Positions 17,143 through 25,790 of a stretch of 37,958 bases of DNA are shown here, in pieces. The notes beneath the pieces were generated by a model, which saw only the letters and a list, made by a program, of their open reading frames with translations, was not told the origin of the DNA and ran no database searches. Position numbers and translations under genes: made by a program. The stretch covers positions 1 to 37,958 of the forward strand of contig CALFBP010000091.1 in NCBI GenBank assembly GCA_937951625.1. Reading direction: 5' to 3'. The stretch is from an uncultured Thermoguttaceae bacterium (lineage in GTDB: Bacteria; Planctomycetota; Planctomycetia; Pirellulales; Thermoguttaceae). How positions within the stretch are numbered: position 1 is the stretch's first letter; the number at the start of each line of letters is the position of its first letter.

Positions 17143-17774
17143 TTTCTTGACTCCTTCGCGGCAAAAGGTTGCACAATGGCTAAGATCCTTCATTGTGGCC
17201 GAAACAGGGGCTTCAAGGAAGGGTCGGCCTTGCCGTTGCCTGCGCGCCGGTGAAGGGAAAGACGGCGGCGGGTGGGACTCTTCGCTGTTAAAGAATCGCG
17301 CGGAAATAACTTCGTCAATTCGCCGGAGTTCCGGGGGCAGTATGCGCAATTACCGCCGCACAAAGTACGTATACCGTCCCTGGAACTCTGTCCCCTGGAA
17401 CTATGGCCGTTGCTCTCCAAGAGCGTCGAAACATGGCCTCCCAGAGACAATCGATCTCACTGCCGTGGGATCGGCCCGATGGCAGGTAAGCCTGCCGTCT
17501 TGCCGTGCGCGAGCGAGAATCCGCGCTTGCGTCTTGCGGGCCAGGCTGCCGAAGACGACAATTTCGCCTGGACTCTTCGTGCGGCTTGCGAACCCCGGAT
17601 TGCTGGCCGCACAGCACGGAAAACGCCCTCTCGTCAACTTGCGGACAAGCCAGATTCCTTGGCCTTGAGTGGGCACGTGGGGGTATCAGACAAGGGATTC
17701 GGGAATCGCCGCCTGCGGCGGTGCAGCGTCGGACAAGGGGAGAGAATCTACCTTTTTTACGGATCAGCAAGGGG
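17143..17774. other. Divergent intergenic region between TPR/VCBS and alcohol dehydrogenase genes
   Basis: 632 bases with no supported gene. ORFs that cross it are arginine/proline-rich and lack homology-like features or a ribosome binding site. It contains the REP-like palindrome at 17325-17402 and a small GGCAGG/CCTGCC hairpin near 17480-17495. Further on, CCGCC/GGCGG pairs near 17710-17722 lie just upstream of the dehydrogenase. It should hold the promoters of both divergent genes, but I see no convincing -35/-10 pair. Confidence 0.4.
17325..17402. repeat. REP-like degenerate palindrome
   Basis: The left arm GGAGTTCCGGGGGCAGTATG (17325-17344) pairs, with a few mismatches, with the right arm GTATACCGTCCCTGGAACTC (about 17369-17388) around a short GC-rich loop. 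A partial direct copy of the right arm follows at once (GTCCCCTGGAACT, 17390-17402). The GGAACT/CCCCGG pattern with a nearby GTATAC resembles the palindromes found around IS200-like REP-associated tyrosine transposase (RAYT) genes. No such transposase is in the window. Assignment to REP is inference. Confidence 0.5.
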
Positions 17775-18854
17775 ATGCCTCAGAGCAACATCTTTCCCAA
17801 GACCATGCTTGCCGCGCGGCTCCATGGACCGGCCGACATGCGGGTGGAAGCCGTAGCTGTGCCTGGGCCGCCGGTGGCCGGCCAGGCGCTGTTGCGTGTC
17901 ACGGCGGTGGGCATCTGCGGCAGCGATTTGCACACGTACCGCCACGCCAGGATCGGCGATACGCGGATCGCTGGGCCGTTGATTCTGGGACATGAGTTTG
18001 CGGCCGTGGTCGAGGCGGTGGGCGCCGCCGCGCTGGATGGGATGTTTCGGCCGCTTGAGCCGGGCACGCGGGTGGCCGTCGATCCGGCCCAGCCTTGCGG
18101 CCAATGCGAATTGTGCGAGAAAGGGCACCCGAACCTGTGTCTGAACCTCCGCTTCTGCGGACTCTGGCCTGATCAAGGCGCGATGTGCCAGCAGATGCTG
18201 ATGCCGGCCCGGTCCTGCTTTCCCCTGCCCGAGACGATCGACGACGCCACCGCGGTACTCTTGGAACCGCTCGGCGTGGCGATCCATGCCGTCGATCTGG
18301 CCAAGATTCGGGTGGGCGATCGGGTGGCGATCTTGGGGGCGGGTCCGATCGGGCTGTGCATCCTCCAGGTAGCGCGGCTCGCTGGGGCCGAGGCCGTCTT
18401 CGTGACCGACAAGTTCCCTTGGCGACTGGACTTGGCCCGACGATTCGGCGCGGCCGAGGCCTGGTGCTGCGACCAAGTCGATGCGGTCGCGGCCGTGCAG
18501 AGGGCCACGGGCGGGCGGGGGGTGGACGTGGCCATCGAGGCCGCCTGGTGCGACGACTCGGTAAACCAAGCCGCCGAAATGCTGGTTCACGGCGGTCGGC
18601 TTGTCGTAGCCGGAATTCCCGAAGACGATCAACTCCGCCTCCAGCACTCCACAGCGCGCCGCAAAGGCCTGACCATCGTCATGGTGCGGCGGATGAAACA
18701 TACGTATCCTAGGGCCATCCGTCTCGTGGCGCGCGGGGCGGTCGACCTGAAACCGCTGGTCAGCCATCGGGTGCCTTTGGAGGGGGTGGCCGAGGCCTTC
18801 GCCCTGAATGCCGAATACCGCGACGGAGTGGTCAAGGCGATTGTGGAAATGTAA
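17775..18854 (+). CDS. Zn-dependent medium-chain alcohol/polyol dehydrogenase
   Basis: 359 residues. The catalytic zinc ligands C48 (ICGSDLH), H73 and E74 (GHEF) are present, as is the structural zinc set C108, C111, C114, C122 ([16 protein letters not shown]). E164 (LLEPLGVA) and the Rossmann motif GAGPIG at 188-193 complete the fold, with an NAD-type acidic residue region near VTDKF. The pattern is that of sorbitol, L-threonine or galactitol dehydrogenases, which oxidise a polyol or amino alcohol. The ATG at 17775 with AAGGGG directly upstream is the first plausible start; an ATG at 17805 is the alternative, and the longer ORF from 17505 adds non-homologous sequence. It is followed 121 bases later by an SSS transporter, suggesting a transport plus oxidation unit. 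Confidence 0.88.
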   Translation: MPQSNIFPKTMLAARLHGPADMRVEAVAVPGPPVAGQALLRVTAVGICGSDLHTYRHARIGDTRIAGPLILGHEFAAVVEAVGAAALDGMFRPLEPGTRVAVDPAQPCGQCELCEKGHPNLCLNLRFCGLWPDQGAMCQQMLMPARSCFPLPETIDDATAVLLEPLGVAIHAVDLAKIRVGDRVAILGAGPIGLCILQVARLAGAEAVFVTDKFPWRLDLARRFGAAEAWCCDQVDAVAAVQRATGGRGVDVAIEAAWCDDSVNQAAEMLVHGGRLVVAGIPEDDQLRLQHSTARRKGLTIVMVRRMKHTYPRAIRLVARGAVDLKPLVSHRVPLEGVAEAFALNAEYRDGVVKAIVEM

Positions 18855-18975
18855 CATGAGTCCGTCGTGCGCGCGTGTGCCTGGCCCCCAAACAGGCCCT
18901 CATCATTCGAAGCCGCGTTGCCGGAGTGGTCGGCTGTTCATCCTGAGGTTTTCGGTCCGTCGATAGGACAACGCG

Positions 18976-20922
18976 ATGTTCATTCTTTTGGATGTCTTGG
19001 TGTTCGTGGGTTTCATAGCGGCGGTGGTGGCGGTGGGTGTCCTCATGAGCCGCCACGAAAAGGACAGCGAGGGCTACTTCCTAGCGGGCCGCGGGCTGGC
19101 ATGGTGGCTGATCGGCTTCTCGCTGATCGCCGCCAACATTTCCACGGAGCAATTCGTGGGCATGTCGGGCCAGGCGGCGCGGCACGTAGGGCTGGCCGTG
19201 GCCAGCTACGAATGGATGGCCGCGATCACGCTGGTCTTCGTGGCCTTCTTCTTTCTGCCGGCGTTTCTCCGGGCCGGGATCTACACCATTCCGGAGTTCC
19301 TCGAATACCGTTTCAACCGTCATGCCCGAACCCTCATGTCGCTGCTGATGATGCTCACCTACGTGTGCGTCACCATCGCGGCGGTGATCTATTCGGGCGC
19401 GAAGACGGTGGACGTGATTTTTCAGGAGACCACGGCCGCCGGGGTGGCGAGGGATGTCGAGTTGTTCGGAGTGCCCGTCGACGTGACGCTGGCCTCCTGG
19501 CTCATCGGGATCATGGCCGCGGCCTACGTGGTGGCTGGCGGCCTGAAGGCCTGCGCCTGGGCCGATCTGCTGCAAGGCTCTGCGTTGATTGTGGGCGGGG
19601 CCATCATTCTCGTGCTGGCCCTCAGGGCGTTGGGCCAGGCCGATCCCGCGTCGATCGGGCTATCGCCGGAGATGGCCGACGCCGGGGCGCTGGAGCGGTT
19701 TCGGGAAGTGGGGGCCCCGAAACTCCACATGGTGCTTCCCGCCTCCGATCCTTTTGTTCCTTGGACGGCCTTGGTGCTGGGGCTGTGGATCCCCAACTTT
19801 TATTATTGGGGTCTGAACCAATACATCGTGCAGCGGACGCTGGGCTCGCGGTCGCTGGCCGAGGGGCAAAAAGGGGTGGTCTTCGCGGCGGCGATGAAAC
19901 TGATCATTCCCTTCATCGTCGTGTTTCCCGGCATCATGGCCTTCACCCTCTTTAGCCGGGATATGCAGGCCGACGCGGCCTCGGGCGACAACCGAAAGAC
20001 GCTGGCCTTGCTGGAGCAGCATCAGGCAAGGCCCCAAGAGTCGGGAATCGCATTCGCGTTCGACGTCGATTTTGCCCGGCTTTACCCCGACGTGGCCCAG
20101 CACATTCTTGCCTTCAACGCCCAAGTGGTTGGCGCCGCACCGCCGTCGATCTCTGCCTCTGGCGAGATGAACGCCAAAGGGTTCGTGGAAGCGAATCAGA
20201 AACTGTTGGCGGGCATCGCGGAGAAAAACGCGCAGGCCGACACTTCGCGCCGCATCGTGATTCAAAAGGAGTTGATCGGCTACCAGTATGATTCCGCCTT
20301 TGGTCTGTTGATCAAGAAGCTGGTTCCACCGGGGTTGCGGGGGTTCGTGCTGGCGGCGATTTTCGGGGCCGTGGTCAGCTCGCTGGCCGCGATGCTCAAT
20401 GCGGCCTCGACCATCTTCACCATGGATCTTTATCGAGAGTATCTTCATAAGAACGCCTCGCAAGGCGCCTTGGTGGTGGTGGGTCGCGTGTGCGTGCTCG
20501 TGTTCACGGCCATCGGCTGCTTCATTTCGCCCTGGCTCGACGATCCGAAATTCGGCGGCATCTTTACGTATATCCAGGAGTTCCAAGGGTTCATTTCGCC
20601 GGGTATCTTGGGCGTGTTTTTATTCGGGCTGTTCGTTTTTCGGGCCCCCAGGGCGTGCGGCGTGGTGGGGCTGATCCTCAGTCCCGTGGTGTACGGCGTC
20701 TTGAAGTTGGCGATGCCCGGCATCGCCTTTTTGGACCGCATCGCGATCAGCTTTTTCCTGGTGCTGGTGGCATTAGGCGCGATGACCGCCGCCAAGCCGC
20801 TTGCAGAACCGGTGAAACTGCCCGAACAAACAAAAATCGCGTTGGACTCGTCCAGCGGCGCGAAATGGGCCGGGGTGGCCGTCGTCGTCGTGACTTTGAT
20901 CTTGTATGGAATTTTCTGGTAG
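18976..20922 (+). CDS. Sodium:solute symporter (SSS/SGLT family) with enlarged loop
   Basis: 648 residues with about 13-14 membrane segments. The family features are SEGYFLAGRGLAWWLIGFSLIAANIS, then STEQFVGMSG, a YTIPEFLEYRF stretch and SSLAAMLNAASTIFTMDLY. This is the LeuT-fold Na+-coupled symporter family that imports sugars, inositol or amino acids. Unusually, about 110 hydrophilic residues (about 325-437) lie between two membrane segments (after PGIMAFTLFSRDM, before SAFGLLIKKLVPP). The next symporter has only about 40 residues in the same place. AGGA lies 7 bases before the ATG. It is the middle gene of a probable dehydrogenase-symporter-symporter operon. The substrate cannot be read from the sequence. 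Confidence 0.9.
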   Translation: MFILLDVLVFVGFIAAVVAVGVLMSRHEKDSEGYFLAGRGLAWWLIGFSLIAANISTEQFVGMSGQAARHVGLAVASYEWMAAITLVFVAFFFLPAFLRAGIYTIPEFLEYRFNRHARTLMSLLMMLTYVCVTIAAVIYSGAKTVDVIFQETTAAGVARDVELFGVPVDVTLASWLIGIMAAAYVVAGGLKACAWADLLQGSALIVGGAIILVLALRALGQADPASIGLSPEMADAGALERFREVGAPKLHMVLPASDPFVPWTALVLGLWIPNFYYWGLNQYIVQRTLGSRSLAEGQKGVVFAAAMKLIIPFIVVFPGIMAFTLFSRDMQADAASGDNRKTLALLEQHQARPQESGIAFAFDVDFARLYPDVAQHILAFNAQVVGAAPPSISASGEMNAKGFVEANQKLLAGIAEKNAQADTSRRIVIQKELIGYQYDSAFGLLIKKLVPPGLRGFVLAAIFGAVVSSLAAMLNAASTIFTMDLYREYLHKNASQGALVVVGRVCVLVFTAIGCFISPWLDDPKFGGIFTYIQEFQGFISPGILGVFLFGLFVFRAPRACGVVGLILSPVVYGVLKLAMPGIAFLDRIAISFFLVLVALGAMTAAKPLAEPVKLPEQTKIALDSSSGAKWAGVAVVVVTLILYGIFW

Positions 20923-21019
20923 CAGCCATGTTTTGGGGGAGGCCCGCTTCAAAAGGTGTCGCTGCTTTACTCGCGTGGCCATGGGACCTCCCTCTCGTTG
21001 AACCTTTGGAGATCGGTGG

Positions 21020-22828
21020 ATGTTCCCTCGCATTACTGACTTGGTGTTGGCATCGCTGGGAGAATCTTCGCTGGGCGGGCTGGATTGGGGCGTCATTGGC
21101 TTGTACTTCCTCGCCCTGTTAGGCCTTACCTGGTACTCGGTGATGAAGAACCGCGATACGGCGGATGATTACTTCCTCGCCGGTCGCAACCTCGGTTGGT
21201 TTGTGGTGGCCGCGTCGATTTTCTCCTCGAACATCGGCTCCGAGCACCTGGTAGGGTTGGCCGGCTCCGGTTGCACCGACGGCGTGGCCATGGCCCATTA
21301 CGAATTGCACGCCTGGTGCCTGCTGGTGCTCGCCTGGGTGATGATCCCGTTTTACGCTCGATCGATGGTCTACACCATGCCGGAGTTCCTGGAGAAGCGT
21401 TTTACTCCGGCCGCGCGCTGGGTGCTTTCCACGATTTCCCTAGTGGCCTACGTGTTGACGAAGCTGGCGGTGGGGATTTTCGCGGGCGGGATCGTGTTTC
21501 AGGTCCTGCTGCCGGAGCTGCGGCTCAACCTCGGCGGTTTCGAGCTGGACAGCTTCTGGATCGGCTCGGTGGCAGTCGTGCTCATGACCGGCTTGTATAC
21601 CGTGATTGGCGGCCTTAGGGCCGTGGCCTATACCGACACGCTCCAGACGATCATCTTTATCGCCGGCTCGGCCATGGTCACGGTGTTTGGATTGATCCAG
21701 CTCGGCGGTTGGCAGCAGCTCCGCGACGTGTGCGGCTCGGACATGTTCAATCTTTGGAAGCCGCTGGTGCCGGAAGGCATGGAAGCCACGTGGGCCCCTG
21801 TCAAAGAAAGCCACCGCATTGCGTGGTATTTCAACGACAAGTTCCCGTGGTTGGGAATGCTGTTTTGCGCGCCGATCGTGGGCCTGTGGTATTGGTGTAC
21901 CGACCAGTACATCGTGCAACGGGCGTTGGCGGCGCCGAACGAACGGGTGGCGCGTCGCGGCAGCATCTGCGCCGCCTTCATGAAACTCCTGCCCGTGTTC
22001 GTCTTCATCATCCCCGGCATGATCTGTTTCGCCTTGGCCAAGACCGGCACGGCGGGCCTGAGCGACTTGTTGGTCGACGGCAAGCCGGTGGCCGACAAAT
22101 GCCAGGCCGCCTTTCCGCTGATGGTCAAGACGGTATTGCCGGTGGGAATGCGGGGACTGGTGGTAGCCGGGCTGTTGTCGGCCTTGATGAGCTCCCTGGC
22201 CGGGGCGTTCAATGCCTCCTCCACGCTATTCACCATGGATTTGTACCAGAAACTCCGCCCCGGGGCTTCTCAGCATCAGTTGGTTTGGGTGGGGCGCCTA
22301 GCGACCACGATCATGGTGCTCATCGCCCTGGCGTGGATCCCGGTGATTCGCGGTCAGCGGGGATTGTATTTCTACCTCCAAGCCGTCCAAGGCTATCTGG
22401 CCCCGCCCATCTTCGTCGTCTTCTTCTTCGGCGTGTTCATGAAGCGACTCAACGGCAAAGGCTGCCTGGCGGCCCTGATCGTGGGCTTCATTTTGGGGGT
22501 CTTTCGGCTGGCGGTCGATACGCCGGTGCTGCTCAAGCTATCGGGCTACGAAAATGGCTATCCCGAAGGCTCACTGTTCTGGATCGTCAACAATATCTAT
22601 TTCCAATACTACAGTTTGGGGATTTTCTTGATCAGCGCGGCGGTGATGATCGTAGTCAGCTACCTCACGGAGCCGCCGTCGTGGGAACGTATTCAAGGTC
22701 TAACCTACGGCACCGCCACCGAAGAGCAGCGACGCCGGACCCGGGAAAGCTGGACCTGGGCCGACGTGGCGGCCTCGGCGCTGGTGCTCGTGTGCATTGC
22801 GGCCGCTTATCTGTATTTCACGGGCTGA
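21020..22828 (+). CDS. Sodium:solute symporter (SSS/SGLT family)
   Basis: 602 residues with SSS landmarks: ADDYFLAGRNLGWFVVAASIFSSNIGSEHLVGLAGSG near the N-terminus, YTMPEFLEKRF, YWCTDQYIVQRALAA, and SSLAGAFNASSTLFTMDLY. It is closer than its neighbour to the sugar-transporting SGLT branch (SNIGSEHLVGLAG). GGAGAT precedes the ATG by about 6 bases. The gene is separated from the first symporter by 97 bases, and the two share the family but not close sequence, so they are probably paralogues with different substrates rather than a recent duplication. Confidence 0.9.
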   Translation: MFPRITDLVLASLGESSLGGLDWGVIGLYFLALLGLTWYSVMKNRDTADDYFLAGRNLGWFVVAASIFSSNIGSEHLVGLAGSGCTDGVAMAHYELHAWCLLVLAWVMIPFYARSMVYTMPEFLEKRFTPAARWVLSTISLVAYVLTKLAVGIFAGGIVFQVLLPELRLNLGGFELDSFWIGSVAVVLMTGLYTVIGGLRAVAYTDTLQTIIFIAGSAMVTVFGLIQLGGWQQLRDVCGSDMFNLWKPLVPEGMEATWAPVKESHRIAWYFNDKFPWLGMLFCAPIVGLWYWCTDQYIVQRALAAPNERVARRGSICAAFMKLLPVFVFIIPGMICFALAKTGTAGLSDLLVDGKPVADKCQAAFPLMVKTVLPVGMRGLVVAGLLSALMSSLAGAFNASSTLFTMDLYQKLRPGASQHQLVWVGRLATTIMVLIALAWIPVIRGQRGLYFYLQAVQGYLAPPIFVVFFFGVFMKRLNGKGCLAALIVGFILGVFRLAVDTPVLLKLSGYENGYPEGSLFWIVNNIYFQYYSLGIFLISAAVMIVVSYLTEPPSWERIQGLTYGTATEEQRRRTRESWTWADVAASALVLVCIAAAYLYFTG

Positions 22829-23134
22829 GCGGTAGCCACGGGGAACCGGCTTTTGCCGGAGAGATCAGTCACTACCCTCGAACGTCATGGTGGGGTCGAG
22901 GAGTTTTTCGACGTATCTGCCCGGCGCGATGATTCGAGGCAACGGGCTCCATGGTCGGGGGGCGCCATCATAGCAAACGGGTTTCCGTTGCCGGGCGGCC
23001 TAAAAATCAGCGCAAAGAACGCCAAATCGAAACACGCGCGAGGGGATAGACAATTTTTGGCCGGCATGTATAACTAGACGGACCACGGTTGAAAGCGATT
23101 CGTTTCGAAACACCGAAATACGCGGAGAGATGCC
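22829..23134. other. Intergenic region upstream of the DegT-type aminotransferase
   Basis: 306 bases without a supported gene. A small CCGGC-TTTT-GCCGG hairpin (22846-22859), 18 bases after the symporter stop, lacks a T-run. The promoter at 23047-23074 and the ribosome binding site GGAG (23124-23127) of the next gene lie in the right half. Confidence 0.4.
23047..23074 (+). promoter_or_regulatory. Sigma70-type promoter for the DegT-type aminotransferase
   Basis: TAGACA (23047-23052; 5 of 6 to TTGACA), a 16-base spacer and TATAAC (23069-23074; 5 of 6 to TATAAT). The start of transcription would be near 23081, about 54 bases before the ATG. It suggests that the aminotransferase is transcribed separately from the symporter operon. 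Confidence 0.45.
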
Positions 23135-24427
23135 ATGGCGACAGAACATGCTGCGGTGAATCAGAAACTGGCGATCCATGGGGGACCGAAGGCGGTAACC
23201 AATACCCTGATTGGCTGGCCTCGCTTTGACGACAAGGCGATCATGGCGGTGGCCGACGTGTTGCGGTCGGGAAAGGTGAACTACTGGACCGGCCCGAAGG
23301 GCATGGAGTTCGAGAAAAAATTCGCCGAGTGGCAGGGGAGCAAGTTCGGCATCAGCGTGGCGACAGGCACAGCGGCGTTGCACGTCTGCCTGGCCGCGTT
23401 GGGCATCGGGCCGGGCGACGAGGTCATCGTGCCCAGCTACACGTTCATTGCCACCAGCTTTTCCGTGGTCCAGGCTGGCGCCATCCCGCGCTTCGCCGAC
23501 GTCAACCTGGAAGACCACTGCATCAGCGTGGAGTCGGCCGAGAAACTCGTCAATGCGCGGACCAAGGCGATCATTCCCGTCCATCTCTATGGCAACGTCT
23601 GCGACATGGACAAGATCATGGACTTCGCCAAGAGACACAACCTTTTTGTCATCGAGGACAATGCGGAGGCTTTCGGCGGAGTGTACAAGGGGAAGAAGAC
23701 CGGCACGATCGGCCACATGGCCGCGTGCAGCTTCTGCCAGAACAAGACCTTCACTACAGGCGGCGAAGGCGGCATGGTCACCACCGACGACGAAGACTTG
23801 GCTTGGGAGGCCCGAAGCTTTCGCGATCACGGCTACGACGTTAAGGAACGGCTGAACCTCCTGGCGCTGGAGCAAAAACTGCCTTACATTCACAACCGGG
23901 TAGGTTGGAATTACCGCATGACCGAAATGCAATCGGCCATCGGCCTGTGCGAATTGGAACGGATGGACACCTGGAACATGCCGCGGCGTCGGCGCAATGC
24001 CCACATCCTGATCGACGCCCTCAGCGGATTGAAACAGGTGAAATACTTCCCCATCGATACGCCCGAACGGCAGAACGGCTGGTACGTGTGTGCGTTCTCG
24101 CTGGATATCGAGAACATGGGCTGCACGATTCAGCAGTTCGTCGAAGCGGCCGCCGCCGAAGGTTGCCCGTGCTGGAAAGTGTTCTGGCCGCAATGCCACA
24201 CGGAGCGGGCGTTCACCGAGCACCGCGGCTTTGGCAGGTCGGGATTTCCCTTCAAGTCCAAGGAGTACGCCGATCCGGCCAGCGTGGATTATAGCAAGGT
24301 CGAAGTGCCCAACGCCCGATGGCACGAGTCGCATACATTCACGTGCTTCGCCTTCCCCACGTTTTCGGAAGACGACATGCGGCAGATCGCGGCTGGGCTG
24401 GTGAAGGTGATCAAGGCCTTCAGTTGA
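23135..24427 (+). CDS. DegT/DnrJ/EryC1/StrS family PLP aminotransferase
   Basis: 430 residues. Fold type I PLP enzyme: ATGTAALHVCLAALGIGPGDEVIVPSYTF appears near 77-104, and D175 in IEDNAEAFGG. K204 in CQNKTFTTGGEGGMV is the PLP-binding lysine, and the HDGRF-type substrate loop is replaced by SFRDHGYD. Members transfer an amino group to nucleotide- or free keto-sugars, or act on scyllo-inosose in aminocyclitol pathways. Next to a polyol dehydrogenase and two sodium symporters, a role in keto-sugar or keto-inositol amination is plausible (inference). GGAG lies 7 bases before the ATG. Confidence 0.9.
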   Translation: MATEHAAVNQKLAIHGGPKAVTNTLIGWPRFDDKAIMAVADVLRSGKVNYWTGPKGMEFEKKFAEWQGSKFGISVATGTAALHVCLAALGIGPGDEVIVPSYTFIATSFSVVQAGAIPRFADVNLEDHCISVESAEKLVNARTKAIIPVHLYGNVCDMDKIMDFAKRHNLFVIEDNAEAFGGVYKGKKTGTIGHMAACSFCQNKTFTTGGEGGMVTTDDEDLAWEARSFRDHGYDVKERLNLLALEQKLPYIHNRVGWNYRMTEMQSAIGLCELERMDTWNMPRRRRNAHILIDALSGLKQVKYFPIDTPERQNGWYVCAFSLDIENMGCTIQQFVEAAAAEGCPCWKVFWPQCHTERAFTEHRGFGRSGFPFKSKEYADPASVDYSKVEVPNARWHESHTFTCFAFPTFSEDDMRQIAAGLVKVIKAFS

Positions 24428-24503
24428 TTGGCCTCGTTGGTGGGGCCAGGGCGGCGACGTCGGGCGACGGGGGCAGGAGAACGGAGGCGTGCGGCGGGCG
24501 CAA

Positions 24504-24538
24504 TAAAAAATCCGCCGCGTGGGTCTCGCCGCGGCGGG
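24504..24538 (-). terminator. Rho-independent terminator for the HTH-receiver gene
   Basis: On the minus strand, CCGCCGCG (24537-24530) and CGCGGCGG (24519-24512) form a strong 8-bp GC stem around a short loop, followed directly by ATTTTTTA. This is a canonical intrinsic terminator, about 60 bases after the stop of the gene at 24598. The T-run exists only for the minus direction. Confidence 0.75.
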
Positions 24539-24597
24539 TTGGATGAAATCGGCGAATCATGCTTCGCGGGATGCGACCTCCGCGGGAGAGGCTCGCA

Positions 24598-25170
24598 TCA
24601 GACCAGTTCTTTCTTCGCGCCGATCAGCGTTCGTAACCGCTCGGCCAACAGCGCGGCATCGAACGGTTTCTTGAAGGTTTCGTTGATGCTCGAGCGATCG
24701 AAGCTGGTCGAGCTTCCATCGTCCGGCAACAAGGCGATCAGGATCACGTCGCTGAACTCCGCGTTGCGGCGCAGGTTCTGGCAAATCTGAAGGGCCTCGG
24801 TGCGACCGATGGAGAAATCGACGATCATGCAGTCCGGGTGGAAGCTTTCCGCTTGAATCCCGGCATCGAAACCGCTGGCGGCCACTGCGACCTTGAACGT
24901 CCGATCCAGTGGGAGTTCCCGCTTGATGTTCTCGATCAAGATCTGGTCCTGGGCCACAATCAGGACCTTGGCCATGGCCTCATCTTCCAGGTCGCCCAAC
25001 GGCATCCCGTGTTCCTTGAGGAACTTGATCAAGTACTCACGGGGAATCCGTCGGTCTTGAGATCCGGGAATTCGGTAACCCTTCAGCCGGCCCGAATCGA
25101 ACCATTTGCTGACGGTGCGGGGGGCCACCTTACAGATCTTGGCGACCTGACCTGTTGTGAAGACCTTCAT
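24598..25170 (-). CDS. HTH (MerR/excisionase-type) regulator with pseudo-receiver domain
   Basis: 190 residues. Residues 1-58 form a MerR/helix_turn_helix_17-type DNA-binding domain (FTTGQVAKICKVAPRTVSKW, then GRLKGYRIPGSQDRRIPREYLIKFLKEHG). Residues 67-187 resemble a response-regulator receiver (KVLIVAQD, MIVDFSIG, ETFKKPFD). D118 and K168 align with the phosphorylated Asp and the conserved Lys. The usual pair of acidic residues at the start is reduced to D75 (AQD rather than DD or ED), so phosphorylation may be weak or absent. This order (HTH first, receiver second) is known mainly in planctomycetes. No kinase gene is nearby. GGAGA lies 7 bases before the ATG, and a clean terminator follows the gene. 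Confidence 0.85.
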   Translation of the reverse strand: MKVFTTGQVAKICKVAPRTVSKWFDSGRLKGYRIPGSQDRRIPREYLIKFLKEHGMPLGDLEDEAMAKVLIVAQDQILIENIKRELPLDRTFKVAVAASGFDAGIQAESFHPDCMIVDFSIGRTEALQICQNLRRNAEFSDVILIALLPDDGSSTSFDRSSINETFKKPFDAALLAERLRTLIGAKKELV

Positions 25171-25790
25171 TGCAGGCTCTCCGATATCTCACTCGCTTGG
25201 TTTCCACATTGTCCCGCGGCCGAAATCGCTACGGTCGACCCACGGAACATTCAAGCCCTTGTCCGCGAACGGACGTCTGCCCCTCGCTTTTTCGCGCTGC
25301 TAGGCAGTTCGTGCAATCCGCCGACATCTGGGTCAGGGCCTGAGATAACTCGTTTCAGGTAGGCTCGGGTTCAATCCTTGATCCGCGCCACACAAATCTC
25401 ATCGGCAACCTTGGCATCCGGAAGTCAGTGAAAATCCGTAAAATAGAGAAGCTGCGTCTCAATCCTTCCTTGACTTATCGGACAACCCGTTGGCACGATC
25501 GCCCCACGCGGTGGACCAGCAAGAGAGCATCCGCAGAAGGATCGACGAACACAGTCGTCGCCCCGGGCCCAAGCCATGGCATGAATTCCCCCCTGTTGGC
25601 CAACCCCATCGGAGCGTAGCTTCCTACACGCACCCTCTCGCGGAGTAAGCCTTCCGATGATTAGTTTCGATTCACCTTGGCGTGCGACTTTAGAAAGTTT
25701 CAATGATCGTAGCAGGCAAACCGGTCGCAACGAAAAAACCGCTGGAAGAGTTGTTGCGGATGAAGCTGACTTTGGCGAATAGGTTCAGTT
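25171..25790. other. Intergenic region between yidD and the HTH-receiver gene
   Basis: 620 bases without a supported gene. ORFs on both strands (about 60-100 codons) overlap each other, are Arg/Pro/Ser-rich and lack a convincing ribosome binding site. I searched by eye for SRP RNA, RNase P RNA and tmRNA signatures and found none. The right part carries the 3' end of yidD transcripts, the left part must carry the promoter of the HTH-receiver gene; neither a terminator nor a promoter is obvious. Confidence 0.35.

Noticed and set aside
17505-17774. A longer start for the alcohol dehydrogenase (449 residues)
   Set aside because: The extra 90 residues have no similarity pattern to the family and cross a REP-like intergenic zone; the typical N-terminus is at 17775.
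25425-25730. Overlapping ORFs on both strands in the empty region after yidD
   Set aside because: Both are short, mutually overlapping and without a start signal or recognisable motif; I leave the region as intergenic.
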